From Prado023 sp963700475 (lineage in GTDB: Bacteria; Actinomycetota; Actinomycetes; S36-B12; CAIYMF01): 64,000 bases of DNA. Numbering within the stretch: position 1 is the stretch's first letter; each line of letters opens with the position of its first letter. The DNA lies in contig CAVOXR010000009.1 in assembly GCA_963700475.1 (NCBI GenBank), forward strand, positions 186,001-250,000, in the 5' to 3' direction. This document shows, piece by piece, positions 34,639 to 45,875 of this stretch. A model generated the notes under the pieces. The model did no database searches. It was not told where the DNA came from and worked only from the letters and a program-made list of their open reading frames with translations. The translations under genes and the position numbers were made by a program.

Positions 34639-34988
34639 ATGAGCGATCCCACATCGGCCCCGCCTCCTGAGCAGCCCGATCCGAATGACTCCTCAGCAGC
34701 GGATCTTCCGCCCGCCCTCGGCGAGTCCTCGCTGACCCCCGAGCCGTCCGGTGAGGAGCCCGCTCAGCGCGGCCGTCCCCCCGCCTCCGCCGCCTACACC
34801 CGCGGGCGAGACGCCGCCCGCGCCCGGGGCGGGCTACCCACCCCCTCCGCCGCCCCCGGCGCCAGCTACCCACCCCCGCCGCCCCCCCCGGCGCCGGCTA
34901 CCCACCCCCGCCGCCCCCTCCCGGCGCCGGTTACCCACCCCCTCCGCCGGGCGGTGCGTACCCCCCGCCCCCACCTCCTCCCGGAGGC
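34639..34988 (+). pseudogene. Frame-broken N-terminal part of a Pro-rich membrane protein
   Basis: The frame opening at the ATG at 34639 (MSDPTSAPPPEQPDPNDSS) reads an acidic, Pro-rich start. The following DNA encodes GAGYPPPPPPP-like units, but successive units lie in different frames: one in the frame containing 34751, the next (GASYPPPPPPP) in the frame of 34639, the rest in the frame of the membrane domain starting at 34989. Each switch coincides with a C run (5, 6 and 8 C; the 8-C run at about 34882-34889). One base gained or lost in each of these runs would give a single protein continuing into the downstream frame. Sequencing error, slippage variation or decay could all explain this. 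Confidence 0.6.
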
Positions 34989-35693
34989 GTGTACCCACCC
35001 CCGCCCGGGTACTACGGCCCGCCGGTCACTCCGGCGCCCCAGCGGGCACCCTTCTCGGCCACCGATGCCCTCGGTTACGGGTGGAAGGGCTTCACGGCCA
35101 ACATCGGGCCTCTGGTGGTCATCGGGCTGGTGCTGGCCCTCGCCTCCCTGTTGAGCAACTGGCTGTCACAGGGCTTCGACAGCTGGTTGCTCACGATCAC
35201 CGGCTCGGTGCTGAGCTTCTTCATCTCGCTGGTGATCGGCCTCGGACTGATCCGCGCAGCACTGGCGATCCTCGACGGCGGGCGCCCCAGCGTCGAGCAA
35301 CTCGTCTCCACCAAGGACATCGGTCCGTACATCCTCGCGTCCCTGCTGGTGGCCCTCATCGTCACCGTCGGGCTGTTCCTGTGCGTGATCCCCGGGCTGA
35401 TCGCCGGGTTCCTGCTGCAGTTCTACGGCTACGCGATCATCGACAAGAAGGTCGACTCCGTCACGACAGCTCCCCAGTCGACCCCGACAGGGGCGATCCG
35501 GGCATCGTTCGAGGTCGTCGCTGCAAATGTCGGGCCGCTGATCCTGCTGGCCGTGCTGTGCTTCCTGCTGAACCTGGCAGGTGCGATTCTCTGCGGGATC
35601 GGACTGCTGGTGACACTGCCGGTCACCGCCATCGCTGTTGCGTACGCCTGGCGCTACTTCTCGGGCGGCAGGATCGCAGCACCGACCGCCTGA
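34989..35693 (+). CDS. Polytopic membrane domain of the Pro-rich protein
   Basis: A 234-residue open frame beginning in the Pro/Tyr-rich region (YPPPPGYYGPP) and continuing through FSATDALGYGWKGF into about six membrane helices. The layout, a cytoplasmic Pro/Gly/Tyr tail followed by an integral membrane domain, is common in actinobacterial envelope proteins of unknown function. The real start is probably the ATG at 34639 in another frame, so this is likely the 3' part of a gene broken by indels in C tracts. It ends 14 nt before a strong hairpin terminator. Confidence 0.7.
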   Translation: MYPPPPGYYGPPVTPAPQRAPFSATDALGYGWKGFTANIGPLVVIGLVLALASLLSNWLSQGFDSWLLTITGSVLSFFISLVIGLGLIRAALAILDGGRPSVEQLVSTKDIGPYILASLLVALIVTVGLFLCVIPGLIAGFLLQFYGYAIIDKKVDSVTTAPQSTPTGAIRASFEVVAANVGPLILLAVLCFLLNLAGAILCGIGLLVTLPVTAIAVAYAWRYFSGGRIAAPTA

Positions 35694-35707
35694 GTCATTG
35701 ATGGCCG

Positions 35708-35740
35708 AGGAGCCCCCTGCCGAGCTGGCGGGGGGCTCCT
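35708..35740. terminator. Bidirectional hairpin terminator
   Basis: AGGAGCCCCC / GGGGGCTCCT perfect 10-bp arms, with a further partly paired TGCC/GGCG inside. It sits between the end of the Pro-rich membrane gene and the end of the convergent SDR gene. Confidence 0.85.
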
Positions 35741-35754
35741 TCGTACCATGGCGC

Positions 35755-36750
35755 CTATTCGGGCGTCAGGGCCGGGGTCTCGCCGGTCTGCTCACAGACC
35801 AGGTCCCAGAGCTCGTCAGCCGCCCCAGAGTCCGGAGCCGTTCCCGGATAGCGCACGGTCCGCCGTGGCGCCCGGTCGAGCCAGAAGGAACCGTTCGGAC
35901 CGGGGATCGGCTCGACTCCGGCGAGCCACACGATCGTGTCCGCGCCCTCCTGCGCGGTGCGCAGGATCGGACGGGTGAATCGGCGGAAGGTCGGCAGGGA
36001 CTCCTGGACCCCCCGGGTGTCGGCCCAGCCCGGATGCATGCAGTGGAACCCAACCGACGCCTCCGGGAAGCGCCGGGCCCACTGCTCAGTGAGCGCCACC
36101 TGGGCCCGCTTCGCTCGCGCATACGCGCGTACTCCGTCGTAGCCCGAGGCCGTCATCTGCACAGTCGCCGGAACCAGCCTCTCCGCGTACATCCCACCCG
36201 AGGACACCACGATCACTCGGGGACGTGAGCCACGCTGCAGGGCCGGGAGCAGCCGAGAGGTCAGGATGTGCTGGCTGAGAACCTGGGAGGCATAGGTCGC
36301 CTCGAAACCCTCGTCGGTCAGCTGGTACTCAGACGACAGAGCCCCTGCGTTGTGCACCAGCACGTCCACCGTGCGACCATCCGCTGCGATCTCATCGGCG
36401 ACCCGCCGGGCATCGGCGAGCAGGTTGAGGTCCGCGATGTACGTCGTGACGCCGATGGCCGCATCGCGTCCAAGTTGTGCGGCGGTCTGCTGTGTACGGG
36501 CGACATCACGCCCGACGATTGAGACGCGTGCGCCAAGTCCCGCCATCTCCCGAGCCGACGCCAGACCGATGCCCGAGGTCGCACCGGTGATCACGACGTG
36601 GCGCCCATCGAGTCGAGGCAGTTCCGACCAGTTGAGCAGTCGCCGCCGCAGGCGGATCCCGGTGCTGCCGAACCCCCCGGCGATACTGACCTCCAGGGCC
36701 CCATCGGCCAGTCGCGCAGCCCCCGAGACCAACGACCCCGGGACCTTCAT
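35755..36750 (-). CDS. Short-chain dehydrogenase/reductase (SDR)
   Basis: About 331-residue NAD(P)-dependent oxidoreductase. The Rossmann motif TGATSGIG lies in VVITGATSGIGLA, followed by a LVHNAG motif, the catalytic Ser region VVSSGGMY and the YARAK (Y-x3-K) pair. The ~60 residues before the Rossmann fold and the C-terminal extension resemble DHRS12/retinol-dehydrogenase-like SDRs; the substrate is unknown. The ATG at 36750 is taken as start; a GTG at 36774 would add 8 residues. Single gene, convergent with the Pro-rich membrane gene. Confidence 0.9.
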   Translation of the reverse strand: MKVPGSLVSGAARLADGALEVSIAGGFGSTGIRLRRRLLNWSELPRLDGRHVVITGATSGIGLASAREMAGLGARVSIVGRDVARTQQTAAQLGRDAAIGVTTYIADLNLLADARRVADEIAADGRTVDVLVHNAGALSSEYQLTDEGFEATYASQVLSQHILTSRLLPALQRGSRPRVIVVSSGGMYAERLVPATVQMTASGYDGVRAYARAKRAQVALTEQWARRFPEASVGFHCMHPGWADTRGVQESLPTFRRFTRPILRTAQEGADTIVWLAGVEPIPGPNGSFWLDRAPRRTVRYPGTAPDSGAADELWDLVCEQTGETPALTPE

Positions 36751-36774
36751 TCGGGGCTGGCTCCCCGCGCCCAC

Positions 36775-37103
36775 GCGCTCATTCGCCCAGTTTGCGGCCG
36801 ATGACGTTCATCCGCATCCGCATCCGCAGGCGCTGGGCCCGAATCCCGGCGCGGCGTTGCCGGATTCTGCGAACCGTCGAGGGTAGGTTCCTTGGTAGGG
36901 CCCGGGCGCTCTGCGGAGGGGAAGCCGCAGGATGTTCGGGCCTTTCAACGTCCGAGTCCGGCCAGGGGCCACCGTGCCTCCCACGTCCAGCCGAGCCGTG
37001 GGTGCTGCCCACCGTGCATCATGCGCCCGGCTCGCAAGGTACCCTCGCGGCGAACGCCCCAGCAGCGCTGGGAGACATCCAGCGACAACGATCGGGAGCA
37101 GCC
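36775..37103. other. Intergenic region with no clear gene
   Basis: About 330 nt between the divergent SDR and GreA-like genes. It holds a triple CATCCG hexanucleotide run near 36810-36828 and a GGGAG ribosome-binding sequence for the next gene at its end. Open frames through it have no recognisable product. No RNA gene is seen. Confidence 0.5.
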
Positions 37104-37556
37104 ATGACGGAGCACGCACGGGTGATGTTGACCCCGGAGGGCAGGGCCAGCCTCCAGGCACGTGCGGACGAGATCGCCAACGAGGAGCTGCCCGCAATGC
37201 GCCCGCTGCTGGTCGAGGACGAGCGCGACGAGCGCGTCGTAGCGGACTTCGAGCGGCTGCAGGCCGAGCACGATCGGCTCGTCGTACTTCTGGGCACCTC
37301 GGGGACGCTGGACCTGGACAGTTTGGGGTCCGTGATCACGTTGGGCAGCCGGGTGGCCGTCACCGACGCCGATGGAGCGCGGCTCATCGTCCGCATCGTC
37401 GACCCAGTTGAGGCGTACCTCGACGAGGAACGCATCAGCGACACCGCACCCCTGGCCTTGGCGCTACTGGGACACTCCGTCGGCGACGAGTGCGTTGTGG
37501 TGGCTCCGGCCAGCACGTGGACCGCGAAGGTGCTCGCCGTCGGCGAGGAGATCTGA
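37104..37556 (+). CDS. GreA/GreB-family transcription factor-like protein
   Basis: 150 residues. The C-terminal half matches the GreA/GreB FKBP-like domain, with TLGSRVAVTDADG, VDPVEAYLDEERISDTAPLALALLGHSVGDE and a final VLAVGEEI. The N-terminal ~70 residues are charged and helical, giving a coiled coil like that which GreA inserts into the RNA polymerase channel; the tip carries several acidic residues (EDERDERVVADFE). True GreA rescues backtracked RNA polymerase; this could be a paralog with another effect on polymerase. GGGAG precedes the ATG at 37104. Confidence 0.82.
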   Translation: MTEHARVMLTPEGRASLQARADEIANEELPAMRPLLVEDERDERVVADFERLQAEHDRLVVLLGTSGTLDLDSLGSVITLGSRVAVTDADGARLIVRIVDPVEAYLDEERISDTAPLALALLGHSVGDECVVVAPASTWTAKVLAVGEEI

Positions 37557-37623
37557 GCACGGCTGTCCACAGATAGCCCTGGAAGACCTTCTCGACCACG
37601 CGATCGGCGGCAACGGTTGGGCC

Positions 37624-38676
37624 ATGACAGCCGAACCGATCCTGCCCCCGATCACCTGCCCGAGCAGCCTTGTGGCCGCATGTGCCCCGCTTCTCGGGTT
37701 CGTCCCTGAGAAGTCACTTGTCGCGTTCATCCACGGCGTACCGGGCGGGTGTCACCGGTCATCATGCGCGTCGACCTGCCACCCGACGGGCACGCCGCCC
37801 TCGCCGCGGCGCAGGCTGCCCTGAGCATCGATGGAACCGGTGGCGTCGCTGTCGACTGGGTGGCATGGGTCGAGGACCACGACTCCACACGTCGCGATGA
37901 CCTCTCGTGCGTCCGCTTCCTCCAGGAGCTGCGGCAGGCGCTCGATCTTGTCGGGATCGAGGTCGGTGGCAACCTGAGCACGCAACGGCCGGATGTGGTG
38001 GTCGCACACCTGCACCGAGCCGGAGTGCTGCCCATCGCAGGGAACCCCACTGGACGCCGGAATCATGAACTCCGTCCGCGCAGAGTACGTCTACGCCGGC
38101 TACGCCCCCCTGCCCAGCAGGGAACTGCTCGAGGCTCGGATCGCCCGGGACCCGGGTCGAATGATCAAGGTGGTGGAGGTCCTGGCCCGGCGGCAACCCG
38201 CCCGCTCCACCCAACGATGGCGCGATGCGCAGGTCAGGATCCTCACGCAGTTGTTCCTGCCGAACAACTCATGCGGTGCTCCTGCGATCCCGATGACACC
38301 GTCGCGAACGGCCCGGATGGTTCGCGCTCTTGAGGACATCCGGGTTCGCGACGTCGTGCTCCACCGGCTGGTCGTTGGGGGCCACCACTGCGATCGGTGC
38401 TGGGAGGCAACGATCGAGGTCCTCTGCGACGCGCTCCGAGCCATGCCTACGGGCGCGGGCGCGCCCACGGCGACCATCCTCGCGCTGGTCGCCTGGATGC
38501 GTGGGGAGGGGGCTCTGGCCACGATCTGCATCCAGCGAGCGCTGTCGGAGGATCCGGAGTACCGACTCGGTCGAATGGCAGCCGGACTGATGGCCCAAGG
38601 GACCGATCCGCGGGTCTGGCGTGCGTCCCTGGCCGGCCTGAGCGAATCCGAGTGCCGCAACGCCGGGCGCCGTTGA
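37624..38676 (+). pseudogene. DUF4192 family protein, two frame breaks
   Basis: DUF4192 proteins are actinobacterial and of unknown function. The ATG at 37624 opens ITCPSSLVAACAPLLGFVPEKSLVAFI, a typical family start. The family VIMRVDLPPDGHAALAAAQ continues in the next frame from about 37747, which fits one missing base near 37743-37748. A second switch near 37978-37990 restores the first frame for WWSHTCTEPECCPSQGTPLDAG and the rest to 38676 (ATICIQRALSEDPEYRLGRM). Every segment still matches the family, so decay would be very recent; sequencing error is at least as likely. Confidence 0.72.
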
Positions 38677-38740
38677 CTCGCGCCGACACGCCCACGCGGC
38701 CGCGTTTGCGCCGCCTGCCGGGCACGTGTACCTTCTGCGG

Positions 38741-38855
38741 CAGGTCAAGAGTCCCAGCATCAAGCCCTGGCTTGCTGGGCGGCAACCCTCCGACCGCGGT
38801 GGGGTGCCCCAGGTGAGGACCTGGTTGCTACCGCCTCCTGGCGGGACGCAGCAAG
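38741..38855 (+). promoter_or_regulatory. SAM-IV-type S-adenosylmethionine riboswitch
   Basis: Structured leader upstream of metY. The P1-like arms CAGGTC (38741-38746) and GACCTG (38818-38823) pair, an inner CCCAGC/GCTGGG helix encloses the loop, and the conserved GGCAACCCTCCGACCGCGGT and GGGGTGCCCCAGGTGA segments follow the SAM-IV consensus as I know it. A downstream hairpin TTGCT/AGCAA with CCGCC/GGCGG inside (38825-38854) matches the extra SAM-IV helix. High SAM should switch off the downstream sulfhydrylase gene, probably by blocking translation or promoting termination. Confidence 0.93.
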
Positions 38856-38978
38856 CGCGGGTCTTGCCCCCAGCAAGGCCCCGGACCCCGACGCGGGTCT
38901 GGGACTCGGTACCTCCGATTCACAGACCAACGTCACACCCGCAACGGCCCTCCGGGGCCACCACGAGGAGACGTCGAG

Positions 38979-40295
<1,317 letters not shown>

Positions 40296-40309
40296 GGATC
40301 TGCATACCA

Positions 40310-40381
40310 CCGGCCCCCCGGCCGCTTGCGAGTGATCGCCTCCCCGTGAGGCCCAGTCACTCGCAGTGCCGGGGGGCTGGT
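40310..40381 (+). terminator. Long nested hairpin after metY
   Basis: Outer arms CCGGCCCCCCGGC (40311-40323) and GCCGGGGGGCTGG pair almost perfectly, and inside them GCGAGTGA (40328-40335) pairs with TCACTCGC (40357-40364). The structure begins about 15 nt after the metY stop and should act as a strong terminator. Confidence 0.8.
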
Positions 40382-40480
40382 CGCATCCGTGGGGGCGAAC
40401 GGGTGTGGCACGCCGACGCCTGACCGGAATCCCGGCGCGTGAACCACTACGGTGGTCGCAGACACACCAGGGAGGCATTG

Positions 40481-40876
40481 ATGAGTGGAGTCGTGGTCGG
40501 GTACGTCGCGAGCCCTGAAGGCGAGGCGGCGGTACGTCAGGGGATCGCGGAAGCCAAGCTGCGCGGAACCATGGTCGTGGTCGTGTACTCCGATCACGGT
40601 GAGAAGCTCGACAGTGCGACCGCCGTGGAGCGAACAGAGGCCCTTGATCGCGTGCACGCCATGCTTCACTCCGCTGACGTCGAGCACGACCTGAGGCACC
40701 TCGTTCGCGGCAAGGACCCCGTCACCGACGTACTGGAGACCGCCGACGAGATGGCGGCCGACCTGATCGTGATCGGCATCCGTCGGCGCAGCCCGGTCGG
40801 CAAGCTCGTGCTCGGCTCGAACTCGCAGTCCATCCTGCTCGAGGCCACAATCCCCGTCCTGGCCGTCAAGGCCTGA
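40481..40876 (+). CDS. Universal stress protein (UspA family)
   Basis: 131-residue single-domain USP. The start VVVGYVASPEGEAAVRQG and the ATP-binding type C-terminal motif GKLVLGSNSQSIL within GIRRRSPVGKLVLGS indicate a nucleotide-binding member. GGGAGG at 40470-40475 precedes the ATG at 40481. It is a single gene between metY and sigA and has no visible partner. The role of such proteins in survival under stress is known only broadly. Confidence 0.92.
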   Translation: MSGVVVGYVASPEGEAAVRQGIAEAKLRGTMVVVVYSDHGEKLDSATAVERTEALDRVHAMLHSADVEHDLRHLVRGKDPVTDVLETADEMAADLIVIGIRRRSPVGKLVLGSNSQSILLEATIPVLAVKA

Positions 40877-40923
40877 TCTGTCCGGATTCGACAGCACCCC
40901 AGGGTTTGCCCCTGCCTGCGGGC

Positions 40924-40952
40924 GGGAACAGATAGGGGCGCATGTGTCGTTG
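40924..40952 (+). promoter_or_regulatory. SigR/SigH-type promoter upstream of sigA
   Basis: GGGAACA-N17-CGTTG matches the -35/-10 pattern of oxidative and thiol-stress ECF sigma factors (SigR in Streptomyces, SigH in mycobacteria). It lies about 107 nt before the sigA start. The hrdB gene of Streptomyces is known to have a second, SigR-driven promoter, so the position makes sense. Confidence 0.55.
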
Positions 40953-41058
40953 TAGCAGGGGTGCCCGCCCCTGAGCGGACGCGTGACAGAATGACCCACG
41001 TTCCCGGGACCGGCGCATTGGTTGCGCGCCCGGACGTCGAAGTGAGAGGCAACTGCTG

Positions 41059-42666
<1,608 letters not shown>

Positions 42667-42670
42667 TCGA

Positions 42671-43204
42671 GTGGAGCCCGGAGCCGGCGGGGCTGACCCA
42701 CTCCTGATCCGGATCGACCACGATCCTGTGCCGGAGGGACTGACATCCCTGACCGAGCGCTGGGCCGTCCGGGCCGTGATACGACACGGCGACGCCCTGC
42801 TGATGATCCACTCGAAGCAGGCCGGCGACTACAAGTTCCCCGGTGGCGGCGTCGAACTGGGGGAGTCCCCGAAGCAGGCACTCGTGCGCGAGGTGTCCGA
42901 GGAGTGCGGCCGCACAGTCACGCGGATCGGAACCGTGATCGTGCTGGCCGTCGAGCACCGGCGCGCACTCGACGCAGGCGCGATGTTCAGGATGGAGTCG
43001 ACCTACTACGAGTGCGATGTGGCCGACGAGGTCCACGACCTGCGCCTCGACGCCTACGAGCAGGAACTCGCCTTCGAGCCGGCCTGGGTCGGCATCGACG
43101 ATGCGATCGCGGTCAATGAGCGTGCCCTCGCTGGGGGCAGTCCGCAGACGTGGGTGACTCGGGAGACGCGTGTCCTGCGTGCGCTCCGCGACAGCAGCGG
43201 CTGA
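42671..43204 (+). CDS. Nudix hydrolase
   Basis: 177-residue pyrophosphohydrolase. The complete Nudix box is GGVELGESPKQALVREVSEECG (residues ~58-79), which binds the metal used to cleave nucleoside diphosphate-linked substrates. GTG 42671 starts 4 nt after sigA, so the gene may be co-transcribed with it. Substrate not predictable; the box alone does not distinguish sanitising MutT types from ADP-ribose or other hydrolases. Confidence 0.92.
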   Translation: MEPGAGGADPLLIRIDHDPVPEGLTSLTERWAVRAVIRHGDALLMIHSKQAGDYKFPGGGVELGESPKQALVREVSEECGRTVTRIGTVIVLAVEHRRALDAGAMFRMESTYYECDVADEVHDLRLDAYEQELAFEPAWVGIDDAIAVNERALAGGSPQTWVTRETRVLRALRDSSG

Positions 43205-43222
43205 GGCGACGGGCCCCGATCC

Positions 43223-43455
43223 GTGAGTTGCTGGCATCCCGCGGGCGAGTGTGCCTGCGCAGGCGCCGATCCGATTCGACGGCAAGTACTGCGCGGTCGT
43301 CCCGGCGGCCCAGTCGGGCACGATCTACGAGATCCCGGTCGGGGGAGGAGGGTGCGCCGCACTCGGCACATACTGACTACTTCACCGTGGACCTCGCAAC
43401 CGAGCTGACCAAGCCAGCCGACGTCGAAGGCCCGATCACGCTGTCGCGTGGCTGA
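43223..43455 (+). pseudogene. Possible broken mini-gene, metallothionein-like
   Basis: Three overlapping frames each encode a protein-like piece: CWHPAGECACAGADPI (frame of GTG 43223), IRFDGKYCAVVPAAQSG and GTIYEIPVG (frame of 43251), and AHTDYFTVDLATELTKPADV plus EGPITLSRG (frame ending 43455). Joined by small indels they give a ~75-residue protein. The C-x-HP-x-C-x-C and DGKYC spacing resembles bacterial metallothioneins, but this is only a weak resemblance. No strong start signal. It may be decayed DNA with no product. Confidence 0.25.
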
Positions 43456-43475
43456 GCTGGGCGAACCCGCTCCGC

Positions 43476-45173
43476 CTACACCGCCGCCAGCGCCTCCGCG
43501 TCGACCGACAGCGTCCTGAGCAGCTCAGCCGGAGTCGTCAGCCCAGCTGCCGCCGCCTCTACTCCGAGCCGCTGCAGGGACCGGAACCCCTCGCCCATTG
43601 CCGCCGAGGTGATCGCCGTCTCGCTAGCCCCGGCCATCAGTGCGGCACGGACGCCGCGCGTGATCGGCAGCATCTCGTAGAGCCCAATCCGCCCCGAGTA
43701 GCCCGACATGCCACACGACCGGCACCCGACGGACGCCACGCACGCCGCGGCCTCGATGTCGGTCATGCCCAGGCGTCGGCGGGTGTCGGCGTCGGCAGGG
43801 GAGTGCACCACGCACTCGGTGCACGGCTTGCGGACCAGCCGCTGCGCCATGGACAGCGTCAGCGAGGACGCGACGAGGTAGTTCGGCACGCCCATCTCCA
43901 CCAGGCGGATCACCGCCGACGCCGAGTCGTTCGTGTGCAGCGTCGACAGCACGAGGTGACCGGTCAGGGCCGCACGGACCGCCAGCTCAGCGGTGATCTG
44001 GTCGCGGATCTCGCCGACCATGATCACGTCAGGGTCCTGGCGCAGCGCTGAGCGCAGGCCGGCCGCGAAGGTCATGCCGGTCTTGTCCGAGACCTGCACC
44101 TGGGCCACCCCGGGCAGCTCGATCTCGACCGGGTCCTCCAGGGTGATCAGGTTCCGCTCGTCGTTGACCATCTGCCGGATCGCCGCGTACAGGGTCGTCG
44201 ACTTGCCCGAACCGGTCGGCCCGGTGATCAGGACGAGCCCCTGGGGCAGGTGCAGGGCGTTCTGCAGGATCAGCTCCTGGTCCAGGCCCATGCCCAGGTC
44301 GGTGAGGCTCGGCAGGGACGCCTGGTCCGATAGCAGCCGGACCACGATCTTCTCCCCGTGCATCGTCGGCAGCGTGGACACGCGCAGGTTGCGGTCACGA
44401 CCATCAACGCGCAGCCGGGCACGACCGTCCTGGGGCACGCGCCTCTCCACGATGTCCAGTCCCGCCACGATCTTCGTGCGGGCAACGATGGAGGAGTGCC
44501 CATTTCGAGGCAGCGACATCAGTGGGCGCAGGGTGCCATCGATGCGCACCCGGACCCGCACCCCGTCGCGCATTGGCTCTATGTGCACGTCGCTGGCCCC
44601 GGCGCGCACGGCGGCGGAGAGGATCTGGTGGACAGCGGCTACCGCACCCTCGTCCTCACCACCCTCAAGGTTGACCTCCTCGTCGATCGACAGCTCCGAG
44701 ACGAACTTCTCCAGGGCGTCCTCGGTGACCACCTGGCTCCACAGCTCGCCGATCTTGTCGCGCAACTGGCTCTCCGCAGCCACGACCACCTCGAGGCGCA
44801 GCCCCTGGGCGCGCATCCGCAGGTCGTCGAGCGCGACGACGTCGACCGGATCCGCCACGGCCACGCGCAGGACGCCCTCACGCACGGTGAGCGGCAGGAC
44901 GACGTGCTGGACGGCGATGCTGTGCGGGATCCGCCGGGCGACTCCGGGGTCGATGATCTGCAGGTCGAGGTCGACCACCTGCAGGCCGTGCATGTCCGCG
45001 AGCGCAGCAGCGACGGCACCGTCGGTGACCAGGCCGGAGTCGACAAGCACACGGCCCAGGCGCCGGCGGACCGTCCGCCCGTCCCGGGCCTGGGCGTCGA
45101 GGGCAGCCTCAAGCTGCTGCGGGGTGATGACACCCCAGCCGACCAACGTGTCGCCGAGCTTCCTGCGCGCCAT
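43476..45173 (-). CDS. GspE/PilB-family secretion or pilus ATPase
   Basis: 565-residue hexameric motor of the type II/type IV pilus class. The N-terminal MshEN-type domain (GDTLVGWGVITPQQLEAAL, then GRVLVDSGLV) could bind c-di-GMP in related proteins; the ATPase core has Walker A GPTGSGKSTTLY, the Asp box TLEDPVEIELPG, Walker B PDVIMVGEIRD and the His box TGHLVLSTLHTND. A zinc site is made of CTEC and CRSC in the C-terminal part. AAGGGGG precedes the ATG. No pilin, prepilin peptidase or PilC gene is nearby, which is unusual for such a motor; they may lie elsewhere. Confidence 0.92.
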   Translation of the reverse strand: MARRKLGDTLVGWGVITPQQLEAALDAQARDGRTVRRRLGRVLVDSGLVTDGAVAAALADMHGLQVVDLDLQIIDPGVARRIPHSIAVQHVVLPLTVREGVLRVAVADPVDVVALDDLRMRAQGLRLEVVVAAESQLRDKIGELWSQVVTEDALEKFVSELSIDEEVNLEGGEDEGAVAAVHQILSAAVRAGASDVHIEPMRDGVRVRVRIDGTLRPLMSLPRNGHSSIVARTKIVAGLDIVERRVPQDGRARLRVDGRDRNLRVSTLPTMHGEKIVVRLLSDQASLPSLTDLGMGLDQELILQNALHLPQGLVLITGPTGSGKSTTLYAAIRQMVNDERNLITLEDPVEIELPGVAQVQVSDKTGMTFAAGLRSALRQDPDVIMVGEIRDQITAELAVRAALTGHLVLSTLHTNDSASAVIRLVEMGVPNYLVASSLTLSMAQRLVRKPCTECVVHSPADADTRRRLGMTDIEAAACVASVGCRSCGMSGYSGRIGLYEMLPITRGVRAALMAGASETAITSAAMGEGFRSLQRLGVEAAAAGLTTPAELLRTLSVDAEALAAV

Positions 45174-45266
45174 AGTGCGCCCCCTTCTCCCGGGGAGTTC
45201 GTCGGCATCCGGGGGAGCCGGGTTGAGCCGAACGGGTGGAGGGGTGAAGCGCCTGTTCAGCGATGT

Positions 45267-45816
45267 TCACCCAATCTCGGCCAGCCACTGGGCCACCGCT
45301 CCCGGCGAGCGCAGCCGGTACCAGCGCACATCCGCCCAGGTGGTGCTGGCCATCGCGGGCACGTATAGCCGCCGGTAGCTCTCCACGCCGTCCCACGCCC
45401 ACCGAACTACCGAGCGCTCGGGATCGTGCAGCGCGAGCAGGTTCGCCGGGGACTCCCGGTTACCGTTCCACAACTCCGTGCGCCGCAGCACCCGCCGCAA
45501 CGAGCGGCTCGTCACGCGCCACATCACGAGCGGGCGAGGCAGGTCCAGCCACACGATCGTGTCGGCCCGCGCCCAGATCTGCGTGCGCACGGGCCGGTAG
45601 TTGCCGCACACGACCCACCCGCCGGACGCAGCATCGGCCGCATCCAGGGCCTCCCGGACGGCGTCGGCGAACTCCTCCGCCGGCGTCGGCGTCCACCCGG
45701 CCTGGTGGTAGTGCGCATCGAGCTCGACGTGCGGCACGCCCAACCGGTCGGCCACCTGGTCGGCCAGGGTCGTCTTGCCCGAGCCCGGAGTTCCCGACGA
45801 TCACCACGCGACGCAC
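45267..45816 (-). pseudogene. P-loop nucleotide kinase-like protein, one frame break
   Basis: Resembles the small adenylate-kinase/topology-modulation (FlaR-like) P-loop family. The GTG at 45816 has TAGGCT (minus strand, 45823-45828) 6 nt upstream, a leaderless pattern, and opens MRRVVIVGNSG. The Walker A then breaks: removing one base in the GGG run (45784-45786) restores GNSGSGKTTLADQVADRLG, which continues in frame as VPHVELDAHYHQAGWTPT through GNYRPVRTQIWARADTIVWLDLPR to 45267. With the base removed the protein is about 182 residues, normal for the family. The substrate is unknown. Confidence 0.72.
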
Positions 45817-45875
45817 GCCCAGAGCCTACGCATGACGCGCTCGCCGGCCGACCGCTCCCGGGATACCGTGGCCGC

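Noticed and set aside
36779..36826. A short minus-strand peptide (MRMRMNVIGRKLGE) just before the SDR gene.
   Set aside because: It is created largely by the CATCCG repeat run, with no ribosome-binding site; a leader peptide is possible but unsupported.
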